Below are positions 1 through 6,934 of a DNA stretch of 64,000 nt, one piece after another (positions within the stretch are counted from its first letter, which is position 1; every line of letters begins with the position of its first letter). The position numbers and the translations under genes were made by a program. The DNA comes from Streptococcus vestibularis (GTDB lineage: Bacteria; Bacillota; Bacilli; Lactobacillales; Streptococcaceae), in NCBI GenBank assembly GCA_010604095.1, contig JAABLG010000010.1:2999-66998 (forward strand), in the 5' to 3' direction. The notes under the pieces were generated by a model that saw only the letters and a list, made by a program, of their open reading frames with translations, was not told the origin of the DNA and searched no databases.

Positions 1-123
1 TCGGACCTAAAAAGGGCCACTGGTCCTTCCTCGCTTTCTCATTTCTTGGCTCAGACCTAAAAAGGTCCACTGGTCCTTCCTCGCTTGCTCATTTCTTGGC
101 TCGGACCTAAAAAGGTCCACTGG
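1..123. repeat. 50-bp tandem direct repeat, 2.5 copies
   Basis: Copies begin at 1, 51 and 101 (the third is partial), with a few substitutions between them. Each copy contains a GGACC...GGTCC inverted element, so each can form a small hairpin. The array lies immediately 3' of dnaX, and the last copy merges into the dnaX terminator. It may continue to the left of the window. Confidence 0.85.
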
Positions 124-131
124 ACCTTTTT
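101..131 (-). terminator. Rho-independent terminator of dnaX
   Basis: A 10-bp perfect stem (109-118 with 122-131) with a 3-nt loop is followed on the minus strand by a T-rich run. The hairpin touches the dnaX stop codon. The neighbouring tandem repeats carry further weaker copies of the same element. Confidence 0.75.
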
Positions 132-1788
132 AGTCCTCTATTTCTACGACATCAGAGAGGAACTCAAGTTCTTTTGGGATGTACTCTTCACGATCTTCTT
201 TTTCCAATTCTTCTTTGGATTTTAGGCTTCGTGCGAATTCTGTGCGAAGTTTTTCAAATTCTGCTTTCGGGACAGCCATGATATTAGGTGAAAAACCAGC
301 CGCTGAACTCATGATATTTCCAAAAATAGCGTTAAGATCACTACGTTTCATCACCTGCTCAGCATTAAAAGCCGCATTAAAAGCCAGAATCGCATTTTCT
401 TGGTTGGCAAGAACAGGTTCTGAACCATTCAAAAGCGCTCTATATTGTGGACTGATTGAATCCAAAATTTCAGACCAAGTTGCTTTAAGGGCATCCAAAC
501 ATTGTCGTGACTTTTGTGGATTTTCCATAGTCTCACGCATGATAGTCAATATTTTCTCAGAGTCAACCTTATACTGGTAGGTCGGTTTTGCCTTTCGAGT
601 TGGCGCTGCTAGTCCTTGTCCCTGACTTTGACCTTCCTTGAGAGCCTTACGAAGTTCCTCTACCTCATGACGAAGACGGTCTAACTCTTCTTGTAAATTT
701 TCTGGGATTTCTTGTGTGACTTGTGCATGTGTCTCAGACAGTTTAATCGTCAGCATCTCTGCATAAATTTTGGGATGGGTTCCTGTCTTAATTTGAGGTA
801 AGGCGGTTGTCACGGTATCAATCATTTGAAAAAGGTGCTCTTGTCCTAAGGATAAATTTTCTTCAAAAAGAGGACTATGGTGACTATTTTCGCCACCTGC
901 TTGGACAATAAGGAGATCACGGAAATACTCCAAGAGATCAGTCGCAAAACGACTCATGGATTTACCATTATCAAAGAGTGTTTCAAGATTTGATAGGGCT
1001 TGTGAGGTTTCCTGATTACGAACATTAGCAACAAAACTATCCAAGGCAGTCAGACCGATAGAACCTGTGATTTCTTCCGCAACAGCTTGACTGACATTAT
1101 TGTCTGAAGAAAGGCTCAATGCCTGATCTAAAATCGAAAGGGCATCACGCATACCACCCTCTGCACGACGGGCAATGATGGTCAAAGCCTCGTCATCAAA
1201 GGTCATCCCCTCTTTCTTAAGAATTGAGGCCAAGTGTTCCTTTATAGCAGCTTGCTTAATAGCCTTAAACTCAAAACGTTGGACACGAGACAAGATTGTA
1301 GCTGGAATCTTGTGTAACTCAGTGGTCGCAAGAATGAAAACCACATTTTCAGTGGGTTCTTCCAAGGTCTTCAAAAGCGCATTAAAGGCACCTGTCGACA
1401 GCATGTGCACCTCGTCAATGATATAGACCTTGTAAGTGGCACGACTTGGGGCATAGGTTGATTTGTCACGGATTTCACGAATCTCGTCCACACCGTTATT
1501 GGAAGCCGCATCAATCTCAATGACATCTTCCAGACTGCCGTTAGTAATGTCACGACAAATATCACAATGGTTACATGGCTCACCATCGACCTGATTAGGG
1601 CAATTCATTGCTTTAGCAAAAATTTTTGCTGCACTGGTCTTACCAGTACCACGTGGACCAGAAAAGAGATAGGCATGGCTGATTTTTCCTGACTCTACCG
1701 CCTGTCTTAGCGTGGTTGAAATCACCTTTTGACCAACCATTTCGCCAAAAGTTTGACTACGGTATTTACGATATAAGGCTTGATACAT
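130..1788 (-). CDS. dnaX: DNA polymerase III subunit gamma/tau
   Basis: This 552-residue protein is the clamp-loader ATPase of the replisome, which loads the beta clamp and holds the polymerase cores. It begins [10 protein letters not shown] and has a Walker A motif GPRGTGKT (about residues 44-51). A zinc-binding cysteine cluster follows (CPNQ...CNHCDIC, residues 63-78), then the Walker B/DEVH segment IIDEVHMLS and a sensor region near LATTELHKIPATILSRVQRF. The C-terminal third is the variable tau region with a predicted coiled coil. Length is normal for streptococci. It is the last gene of a minus-strand group miaA, msrC, dnaX. Its ATG overlaps the msrC stop by one base, which suggests translational coupling. 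I did not find convincing evidence for a programmed frameshift giving a short gamma form. Confidence 0.97.
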   Translation of the reverse strand: MYQALYRKYRSQTFGEMVGQKVISTTLRQAVESGKISHAYLFSGPRGTGKTSAAKIFAKAMNCPNQVDGEPCNHCDICRDITNGSLEDVIEIDAASNNGVDEIREIRDKSTYAPSRATYKVYIIDEVHMLSTGAFNALLKTLEEPTENVVFILATTELHKIPATILSRVQRFEFKAIKQAAIKEHLASILKKEGMTFDDEALTIIARRAEGGMRDALSILDQALSLSSDNNVSQAVAEEITGSIGLTALDSFVANVRNQETSQALSNLETLFDNGKSMSRFATDLLEYFRDLLIVQAGGENSHHSPLFEENLSLGQEHLFQMIDTVTTALPQIKTGTHPKIYAEMLTIKLSETHAQVTQEIPENLQEELDRLRHEVEELRKALKEGQSQGQGLAAPTRKAKPTYQYKVDSEKILTIMRETMENPQKSRQCLDALKATWSEILDSISPQYRALLNGSEPVLANQENAILAFNAAFNAEQVMKRSDLNAIFGNIMSSAAGFSPNIMAVPKAEFEKLRTEFARSLKSKEELEKEDREEYIPKELEFLSDVVEIED

Positions 1789-2288
1789 TAGTTAACCTCA
1801 AACATTGCAAAAGTAAGATTTGTTTTTTCAAGTAAGATTTTGACAAATTGTTCAAGATAGTCTTGATCAACGTCATCGTAGTCTCCTATTTGGTGAGAAT
1901 CCAAATCAAGGACACCAACTAATTTACCATCCTTAACCATGGGAACAACAATCTCACTTCGAGCAGCAGAATCACAAGCAATGTAATTAGAATGTTTGGT
2001 GACGTCCTCTACAATTAAAGTCCTATTTTCTGCTGCTGACTGACCGCAAACACCTTTTCCCAGAGCAATGTGTACACAAGACACTTTACCTTGAAATGGT
2101 CCAAGGATTAACTCATTTTTGACATTATCCATCAGATAAAAGCCTGTAAATACTGAGTTGGGCAAAGTGGTATTCAAAAGAGCCGAAGCATTGGAGAAGT
2201 TGGCCAGAGCGTTATCTTCATTAGCAAAAAGTGCTTCTGCCTGGGCAATCATTATTTCATAAGCTGATTTTTTTTCTTCTTTAGTCAT
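1788..2288 (-). CDS. msrC: GAF-domain free methionine-(R)-sulfoxide reductase
   Basis: The 166-residue cytosolic protein is a single GAF domain of the free-Met-R-sulfoxide reductase family, which repairs oxidised free methionine. Three cysteines expected for catalysis and resolution are present at residues 71, 81 and 105 ([14 protein letters not shown] and [11 protein letters not shown]). The segment [21 protein letters not shown] is typical of the family. It lies 50 bp downstream of miaA and overlaps dnaX by one base. No Shine-Dalgarno sequence precedes the ATG, while an extended -10 promoter sits at 2296-2301, so the message may be leaderless. Enzyme assignment rests on family resemblance. 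Confidence 0.85.
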   Translation of the reverse strand: MTKEEKKSAYEIMIAQAEALFANEDNALANFSNASALLNTTLPNSVFTGFYLMDNVKNELILGPFQGKVSCVHIALGKGVCGQSAAENRTLIVEDVTKHSNYIACDSAARSEIVVPMVKDGKLVGVLDLDSHQIGDYDDVDQDYLEQFVKILLEKTNLTFAMFEVN

Positions 2289-2295
2289 AGTTATT

Positions 2296-2304
2296 ATTAT
2301 AGCA
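2296..2304 (-). promoter_or_regulatory. Extended -10 promoter for msrC-dnaX
   Basis: The minus strand reads TGCTATAAT, a TGN extended -10 with consensus TATAAT at 2296-2301. The predicted start of transcription is about 2289, directly at the msrC ATG (2286-2288). No good -35 is visible. Confidence 0.55.
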
Positions 2305-2338
2305 AAGATAGGTATTTAAAACTAGGAACCACCTACTC

Positions 2339-3232
2339 CTATCCTTCCCTTTCATTTAAAAATAAAGCAAGATCTTGAATCACATTTTCAGGATAATCTG
2401 GACTAGAAATCTGATAAAACTTAACCGTCATACGATTTCTGAACCAGGTTAATTGGCGTTTAGCAAATCGACGGGTATTTTGCTTGAGCTTTTCTAAGGC
2501 CTCATCTAAAGTTTGTTTCCCAGAAAAATAAGGGAATAACTCCTTGTAGCCAATTCCACGCGCCGACTGGGCCTCAGGATAATTATCATAAAGCCACTTA
2601 GCCTCTTCTAAAAGCCCAAGTTCAACCATCTTGTCAACACGAGTATTAATACGTTCATAAATCAGAGAGCGCTCATCGTCCAATCCGATAATAAAAGGAT
2701 CAAAAGTCGTCTCTGTATTTTCAGGATTATCAGAAAAGCGATGCAACTCAAGAGCCCTAATGGCACGACGACGATTAATCTCCTTGATTTCTATACCTAA
2801 ACTATCGATCTGCTCAAAAAGTTCCAAATCAGAAAGTTGCTCTAACTCAGAGCGATAGGCTAACACCTGCACTTGATCCACTTGACCACCCAGATGATAA
2901 CCTTCAAGAAGACTTTGCAAATAGAGGCCTGTACCACCAACAATAATAGGAAGTTTGCCACGATTGACAATATCAGTAATGGCAATTTGCGCCTCAGTCA
3001 CAAAATCATAGGCTGAATAAGATTCATCAACATCACGGACATCAATCAGATGGTGAACTGCCGCTGCTTGTTCTTGAGGAGTAGCCTTTGCAGTCCCTAT
3101 ATTTAATTGGCGGTAAACCTGTTGACTATCCCCTGAAATAATTTCGCCATTAAAACGCTGGGCCAACTCTATTCCAAGTGCCGTTTTCCCCACAGCGGTA
3201 GGGCCAGCCACTACAATAAGTTTGGTTTTCAT
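2339..3232 (-). CDS. miaA: tRNA dimethylallyltransferase
   Basis: The 297-residue enzyme transfers a dimethylallyl group to N6 of A37 in tRNAs that read codons starting with U. The P-loop [11 protein letters not shown] is at the N-terminus. Downstream are [18 protein letters not shown] (tRNA/substrate loop), [17 protein letters not shown] and the C-terminal [18 protein letters not shown] characteristic of MiaA. A longer reading would start at 3322, but it would overlap the divergent small gene; the ATG at 3230-3232 gives the normal N-terminus [11 protein letters not shown]. The ribosome-binding site is weak. It heads the group with msrC and dnaX. Confidence 0.96.
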   Translation of the reverse strand: MKTKLIVVAGPTAVGKTALGIELAQRFNGEIISGDSQQVYRQLNIGTAKATPQEQAAAVHHLIDVRDVDESYSAYDFVTEAQIAITDIVNRGKLPIIVGGTGLYLQSLLEGYHLGGQVDQVQVLAYRSELEQLSDLELFEQIDSLGIEIKEINRRRAIRALELHRFSDNPENTETTFDPFIIGLDDERSLIYERINTRVDKMVELGLLEEAKWLYDNYPEAQSARGIGYKELFPYFSGKQTLDEALEKLKQNTRRFAKRQLTWFRNRMTVKFYQISSPDYPENVIQDLALFLNEREG

Positions 3233-3243
3233 AATGTTTTCAC

Positions 3244-3272
3244 TTGCTATTCTAGATATTTTTTTAGATAAT
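3244..3272 (+). promoter_or_regulatory. Putative promoter of the DUF3042 gene
   Basis: TTGCTA (3244-3249) and GATAAT (3267-3272) are separated by 17 bp and precede the AGGAGGA-type ribosome-binding site at about 3295-3300. The match is moderate in a very AT-rich context. Confidence 0.4.
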
Positions 3273-3307
3273 ATAAGCATATTATAACATATACGGAGGA
3301 TAGTCTC

Positions 3308-3484
3308 ATGGCTAAAAAACATTCATTTGCTAAAGGTCTTGCTACTGGCGTTCTCGGAACTGCTGCTACTGTTGCAGGTGCCGTTTTCGCAGTTAAAAAA
3401 ACAATTATCGAACCAGAAGAAAAGAAATTGGCTTTCATCGAAGAAAACCGTAAAAAAGCAGCTCGCCGTCGTGTAAGCCGCTAA
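3308..3484 (+). CDS. DUF3042 family small protein
   Basis: A 58-residue protein starting [14 protein letters not shown] and ending [20 protein letters not shown] ribosome-binding site lies 8 bases before the ATG. It has a glycine/alanine-rich hydrophobic N-terminal segment (about residues 9-29, a probable single membrane helix), then an acidic stretch and a very basic C-terminus. This pattern matches the DUF3042 family of lactic acid bacteria, whose function is unknown. It is one of only two convincing plus-strand genes here, is divergent from miaA and is followed by its own terminator. Confidence 0.8.
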   Translation: MAKKHSFAKGLATGVLGTAATVAGAVFAVKKTIIEPEEKKLAFIEENRKKAARRRVSR

Positions 3485-3492
3485 TAATTAGG

Positions 3493-3514
3493 ACCAGGGA
3501 AACCTGGTTTTTTT
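3493..3514 (+). terminator. Terminator of the DUF3042 gene
   Basis: ACCAGG-GAAA-CCTGGT stem with a GNRA-like tetraloop followed by TTTTTTT. Confidence 0.85.
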
Positions 3515-3832
3515 AATTGAAGAGAGATTTCTTTTACGTTAGTTAACTGGTGTGATAATCACAGTAAAGGGAAAAATCTAAAGGTAATATCAATAGTTAT
3601 TATGGTTCCAGAATGAAATAAAAACTCAATCTGCAATTAATTTTGAACTCTTTTCTTTTTCAATTTCTAAACTAGATAAAACAATATCTTCTCAAAACTT
3701 CCAATCGCCTGTTATTAAAAATCTCAGGACTTTTTATCACAATATAATGTCTTCAGAAAAGTTTATTTCGCACATCAAAAATGATTATTTCATATTCTTT
3801 ACCTATCATCTTTTATTTATAACTCAATAAAA
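3515..3832. other. AT-rich intergenic stretch, no gene seen
   Basis: About 300 bp between two converging terminators. No ORF with a ribosome-binding site, no RNA gene and no repeat was recognised. Confidence 0.6.
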
Positions 3833-3853
3833 AAGCCTCTTTTAAAGAGACTT
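3833..3853 (-). terminator. Terminator of the 162-aa membrane protein gene
   Basis: Nine-pair stem (3833-3841 with 3845-3853, 3-nt loop), followed on the minus strand by a T run, 11 bp after the stop codon. Confidence 0.75.
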
Positions 3854-3864
3854 ATTAAACCAGT

Positions 3865-4353
3865 TTACTTATTATTATTTAAAGCTTCAATAACTCGGTC
3901 AGTATTAGCTGTCACATTTGTATTATTGTAACGATGTTGAATTAGACTTTCAATTGTTTCTTTGCAAGTCAAAAGTTTTGATTTTTCAAATACAACAACA
4001 CTCAATACATGTGCACCTCCAGAAGTTAGATTTAAAATCAAAAGCGTCTGAAATGCACTTAATACTGTCAAAATACCATAAGCAGCTAGGATTAATCCTC
4101 CTAAAATAGATGAACCCATCATATTAAAGCCAACTAGAGCAAAGATAATTCCCCATGCAAAAGATTTAAAATCTAATCTGAATGAATCATCAACACTTGA
4201 GATATGATCCACTGGAATCGTTTTATTCTGAGCTCCAAGAGGAATAACTTTCAAAATAGTGTTGGGGTTTGATGTCTTGATAAAATCTCCTTCAAGTGCT
4301 ACAGATGCTTTGAGATAAAATGTTAGATACGAAGTGATGAAGGTTTGTTTCAC
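3865..4353 (-). CDS. Unrecognised small membrane protein
   Basis: 162 residues from a GTG start with a good AAAGGAGAT ribosome-binding site 5 bases upstream. The N-terminal 60 residues are polar and strand-rich. They are followed by a long hydrophobic hairpin (about residues 65-110, FAWGIIFALVGFNMM...AAYGILTVLSAFQ), probably two membrane helices, and then a soluble C-terminal domain ending with Asn/Thr-rich residues. A bacterial PH-like fold around a membrane hairpin is possible, but I cannot name the family. It stands alone with its own promoter, which contains a TA-repeat spacer, and its own terminator, so expression may be variable. Confidence 0.75.
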   Translation of the reverse strand: MKQTFITSYLTFYLKASVALEGDFIKTSNPNTILKVIPLGAQNKTIPVDHISSVDDSFRLDFKSFAWGIIFALVGFNMMGSSILGGLILAAYGILTVLSAFQTLLILNLTSGGAHVLSVVVFEKSKLLTCKETIESLIQHRYNNTNVTANTDRVIEALNNNK

Positions 4354-4388
4354 AATAATCTCCTTTTTCTATAAAAAATTACAAGATT

Positions 4389-4415
4389 ATTATATATATA
4401 TATATATATTGTCAA
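4389..4415 (-). promoter_or_regulatory. Promoter with TA dinucleotide spacer
   Basis: The minus strand has TTGACA (4410-4415) and TATAAT (4389-4394) separated by a spacer that is almost wholly a TA tract (nine TA units, 4391-4408). As read the spacer is 15 bp; one more TA unit would make it the optimal 17 bp. It drives the 162-aa membrane protein gene. Confidence 0.65.
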
Positions 4416-4490
4416 GACCTTACTAAAAAGTTACTTCATAAATTCAAAATAATCCCTTACCTAACGTTAGTAATGAAAATGAACTTATAT

Positions 4491-4632
4491 TGAAACTTTC
4501 CACTGTGATGAAAACGCCTGAAACTCAATTAAGTTTCAGGCGTTCGGAAGTTTGGAGACCTAAGGCTCAAAACTTAGTCATGGAACTTCTTTGAAGTTCG
4601 CTGACGTCCGTCATCACCTAAGGAAAGTTTCA
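4491..4632. mobile_element. MITE-like element with 21-22 bp terminal inverted repeats
   Basis: The left end TGAAACTTTCC + GTGATGA (4491-4511) is mirrored at the right end (4611-4632), differing only in a 3-4 base insert between the two blocks. Inside are a perfect 13-bp hairpin (4513-4525 with 4532-4544) and a GAACTTC/GAAGTTC hairpin (4582-4598). No transposase ORF and no clear target duplication are visible. Confidence 0.5.
4513..4544 (-). terminator. Strong hairpin, possible terminator
   Basis: A perfect 13-bp stem with a 6-nt loop is followed on the minus strand by GTTTTCATC. It could end transcripts that run on from the tRNA-Arg region. It also lies inside the MITE-like element. Confidence 0.5.
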
Positions 4633-4635
4633 AAT

Positions 4636-4680
4636 GAAGACTTTGTCTTCAAATCTAAACACCTATCTCTCAATAGGTGT
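4636..4680 (-). other. Pair of small hairpins downstream of the tRNA
   Basis: GAAGAC-TTT-GTCTTC (4636-4650) and ACACCTAT-CTCTCA-ATAGGTGT (4659-4680). Neither has a convincing T tract. The 4550-4750 stretch holds no credible gene, though an unannotated structured RNA cannot be excluded. Confidence 0.4.
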
Positions 4681-4755
4681 CAAACAACTTTAAATAAATT
4701 TTGGGGCAGAATGTGGACAAAACGCTTTAAAACCGCATGGTTAAAGGCTAAAAAA

Positions 4756-4827
4756 TGTCCCCTGCCGGAATCGAACCAGCAACGACTCCTTAGGAGGGAG
4801 TTGTTATATCCATTTAACTAAGAGGAC
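4756..4827 (-). tRNA. tRNA-Arg (anticodon CCU)
   Basis: The minus strand folds into a full cloverleaf. The acceptor stem is GTCCTCT/AGGGGAC, the D stem GTTA/TAAC, the anticodon stem ACTCC/GGAGT with loop CTCCTAA (anticodon CCU), and the T stem GCTGG/CCGGC with loop TTCGATT. CCA is not encoded. It reads the AGG arginine codon and lies just downstream of the rplS terminator. Confidence 0.95.
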
Positions 4828-4832
4828 TTATG

Positions 4833-4862
4833 AAAAAATCTGCCACGAGGACAGATTTTTTT
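4833..4862 (-). terminator. Terminator of rplS
   Basis: AAAAAATCTG pairs with CAGATTTTTT around a 9-nt loop, with T residues on the minus-strand 3' side. It lies between rplS and the tRNA-Arg gene. Confidence 0.8.
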
Positions 4863-4877
4863 GTTGAAATCTGTAAA

Positions 4878-5225
4878 TTATTTACGGATTTCTTTGATAC
4901 GTGCAGCTTTACCTTGCAAAGCACGCAAGTAGTAAAGTTTAGCACGGCGGACTTTACCGTAGCGTACAACTTCAATCTTTTCAACACGTGGAGTGTGGAT
5001 TGGGAAAGTACGTTCTACACCGATACCGCTTGAGATTTTACGAACTGTGTACATTTCTGAGATCCCTTGACCTTTGCGTGAAATAACTACACCTTCAAAG
5101 ATCTGGATACGTTCGCGAGTTCCTTCGACAACTTTCGCGTGAACGCGAACTGTGTCACCAGGACGGAATGATGGGATGTCAGTACGAAGTTGACCTTCTG
5201 TCAAACTTTGGATCAATGGATTCAT
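4878..5225 (-). CDS. rplS: 50S ribosomal protein L19
   Basis: 115 residues, the normal length for L19, beginning [20 protein letters not shown] and containing [20 protein letters not shown] and [26 protein letters not shown], all diagnostic of the family. L19 sits at the interface of the 50S and 30S subunits near the 16S rRNA contacts. The gene has its own promoter, a long structured leader and its own terminator, so it is probably a single-gene unit followed by tRNA-Arg. Confidence 0.98.
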   Translation of the reverse strand: MNPLIQSLTEGQLRTDIPSFRPGDTVRVHAKVVEGTRERIQIFEGVVISRKGQGISEMYTVRKISSGIGVERTFPIHTPRVEKIEVVRYGKVRRAKLYYLRALQGKAARIKEIRK

Positions 5226-5312
5226 TTTTATATACTCCTATCTTACTAATCTTAAGAGCAACCTCTGTGTCTCAGCGGATTAGCCGTTATTTTTGTGTGT
5301 CCATTACACACT
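5226..5312 (-). promoter_or_regulatory. Probable L19 ribosomal-protein leader
   Basis: The rplS 5' leader contains two pairings: GTGTGT with ACACAC (5295-5300 with 5306-5311) and CTAATC with GATTAG (5278-5283 with 5246-5251) enclosing a purine-rich loop. Firmicute rplS genes are known to carry an autoregulatory L19 leader. Assignment here is by position and pairing only; a covariance-model search would decide. Confidence 0.5.
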
Positions 5313-5318
5313 CTTAGT

Positions 5319-5347
5319 ATCTTATCAAAAAATTATCAGGTTGTCTA
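5319..5347 (-). promoter_or_regulatory. rplS promoter
   Basis: TAGACA (5342-5347) and TAAGAT (5319-5324) on the minus strand, 17-bp spacer, placed just before the rplS leader. Confidence 0.65.
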
Positions 5348-5352
5348 GTATC

Positions 5353-6579
5353 TTATTGCATTTCTAGCATTTTTTGTTGCCCATAAATGCTCGTCTTATG
5401 ATTGATGAGGTAAGCAAAAGCCATGACAATCGCATAAGGAATTGCATTGACGGGACCAAAGACTTCAATGCCAATGAAAATAGGCGCTAAAAGGGTATTG
5501 GTACTGCTACCAAAGACAGACAGATAGCCTAGACCTGCTACAAGTGGAATTGGAAGGCCTAGAACTGGTGCTAAAACAGCACCAAGACTTGCTCCGATGG
5601 CAAACAAAGGAGTTACTTCCCCTCCTTGGAAACCAAGAGATAAGGTAAAGACGGTAAGGAGCAATTTCAAGAGCCAATCCAATGGATAAATGGTACCACC
5701 ACCAACACTTAAAGCAATCAAATTCGTTCCAAGACCTGTATAGCGTCCCTTCCACAAAATCAAAAGAAGACAGGTTAAGACGACACTTCCTAAGAGAACA
5801 CGATAATAAGGATTTGGGAGCAGACTCGCTACTTTCTTTTTAGCTAGTGACAAGAGATAAGCAAAGAGATTTCCTGCAATACCAAAGGCCAAACCTAAAA
5901 GAGCTAACTTAATAAACGTCTCAAGGTCAATAGTCAAACTTTCGGAGACAAAGTGGCTAAATTTTTCAAGACCTAAGAGATGGCTTGTCGTACTAGCCAC
6001 AAAAGATGCAATAAGAGTCGGTACCAAGATTGGCAGACTTAACTGTCCTAGAGTCAATACCTCAAGCGCAAAGAAGGTCGCGGCGATTGGTGTTTGGAAG
6101 AGCCCTCCAAAACCAGCGGCCATCCCCATGGTCAAGAAAATACGTGAAGCATTCGGGAGCTTAAAATAGCGACTAAAAGCATGAGAAACTGTGGCCCCCA
6201 GTTGTACAGCCACTCCCTCACGACCTGCAGAACCCCCGAAAAGGTGGGTCAGCCATGTGGTTACAGTCACCAGTGGAATTAACCTTAGGGGGACTTGATC
6301 CTCCTCATTATGTCCAACCTTGAAAATCAAGCCCATTCCCTGTGCTGCCTTACCCGCAAACTTTTGGTAAAGGTAAACTATCAAAAGACCTGCTAAAGGA
6401 AGTGCTGGGACCAGATAAAAGATATGCTGGTCACGGTATTCCGAGAGTCCTATAAGCACGCGCCCAAAAATAGCATCAATCAGCCCAACTATCACTCCTA
6501 GAAAGACAGCATAGAGACTTAAAATCACTAAATTGGAGTATGAGAGACCTTGACTCTCACTTAATTGTCTAACTTTCAT
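5353..6579 (-). CDS. CLC-family antiporter, fluoride (CLC-F) type
   Basis: A 408-residue polytopic membrane protein of the CLC family without C-terminal regulatory domains. The glutamate gate motif is GREGVAVQLG (E121). The anion-selectivity motif, normally GSGIP, is replaced by QGMGL (residues 80-84), and a methionine at this place is a hallmark of CLC-F fluoride/proton antiporters. It should export fluoride and protect enolase and other fluoride targets. It follows the chorismate mutase gene by 9 bp and is probably co-transcribed. A similar pairing of chorismate mutase and CLC-F genes is known from S. mutans fluoride resistance. No fluoride riboswitch was recognised upstream. Confidence 0.85.
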   Translation of the reverse strand: MKVRQLSESQGLSYSNLVILSLYAVFLGVIVGLIDAIFGRVLIGLSEYRDQHIFYLVPALPLAGLLIVYLYQKFAGKAAQGMGLIFKVGHNEEDQVPLRLIPLVTVTTWLTHLFGGSAGREGVAVQLGATVSHAFSRYFKLPNASRIFLTMGMAAGFGGLFQTPIAATFFALEVLTLGQLSLPILVPTLIASFVASTTSHLLGLEKFSHFVSESLTIDLETFIKLALLGLAFGIAGNLFAYLLSLAKKKVASLLPNPYYRVLLGSVVLTCLLLILWKGRYTGLGTNLIALSVGGGTIYPLDWLLKLLLTVFTLSLGFQGGEVTPLFAIGASLGAVLAPVLGLPIPLVAGLGYLSVFGSSTNTLLAPIFIGIEVFGPVNAIPYAIVMAFAYLINHKTSIYGQQKMLEMQ

Positions 6580-6588
6580 CTTAATAAC

Positions 6589-6861
6589 CTACTTTCCTTC
6601 AATCTTGCCTGCTTGATAAGTGAGTGAATGCTTCATAATATCCGCAAAACTAGCAACGATAGCTTCTTTATATTCAGGATTAAGGACACTATCACCTACT
6701 TTGTCAAGCAGGGCTTGCTCTCGTTCGGGATCATAAATCGCCTTTCCAGTGCGTTGTTTATAAGCACTTACTCGAGTTACCAATTTCATACGTTCTTCCA
6801 ACAAAGCCACGATCTCATTATCAACGGTGTCAATCTGTTGGCGAATCTCATTTAAGTCCAT
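6589..6861 (-). CDS. Chorismate mutase (AroQ type)
   Basis: A 90-residue all-helical AroQ-class protein that converts chorismate to prephenate for phenylalanine and tyrosine synthesis. The family hallmarks are MDLNEIRQQIDTVDNEIVAL at the N-terminus, LLEERMKLVTRVSAYK, and YDPEREQALLDKV. The start at 6861 is chosen because AAAGGAGG lies 7 bases upstream; longer readings to 6921 lack a ribosome-binding site. It leads a two-gene unit with the fluoride-type CLC gene. The functional link between the two is unclear and may only be shared transcription. Confidence 0.93.
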   Translation of the reverse strand: MDLNEIRQQIDTVDNEIVALLEERMKLVTRVSAYKQRTGKAIYDPEREQALLDKVGDSVLNPEYKEAIVASFADIMKHSLTYQAGKIEGK

Positions 6862-6883
6862 ACTGACCTCCTTTTTTCTCTCC

Positions 6884-6892
6884 ATTATAACA
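6884..6892 (-). promoter_or_regulatory. Extended -10 promoter for chorismate mutase/CLC-F
   Basis: Minus strand TGTTATAAT: TGN plus consensus TATAAT (6884-6889), about 15 bases upstream of the Shine-Dalgarno sequence. The -35 (TTTTGT at 17 bp) is weak. Confidence 0.6.
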
Positions 6893-6900
6893 AAAATTAC

Positions 6901-6923
6901 CTGAGGACAAAAGAGCCTCAAGC
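6901..6923 (-). terminator. Weak terminator after the canonical CLC gene
   Basis: TTGAGG and CCTCAG pair around a 9-nt loop, followed on the minus strand by GTAATTTTTG. It lies between the CLC stop (6935) and the next promoter. Confidence 0.4.
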
Positions 6924-6934
6924 CATTGAATTGC

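Noticed and set aside
130-1788. Programmed frameshift in dnaX to give a short gamma protein
   Set aside because: I found no convincing slippery heptamer with adjacent stimulatory structure, and streptococcal dnaX is usually read as one full-length product.
2339-3322. Longer miaA beginning at 3322
   Set aside because: The extra 30 codons overlap the divergent DUF3042 gene and its promoter; the protein family starts at [11 protein letters not shown] (3232).
4591-5033. Plus-strand open frames across the tRNA-Arg and rplS region
   Set aside because: They run antisense through the tRNA, the rplS terminator and rplS itself, and have no translation signals.
6862-6934. Fluoride (crcB) riboswitch upstream of the chorismate mutase/CLC-F unit
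   Set aside because: The promoter leaves only a short leader and I could not see the conserved pseudoknot elements of that riboswitch.
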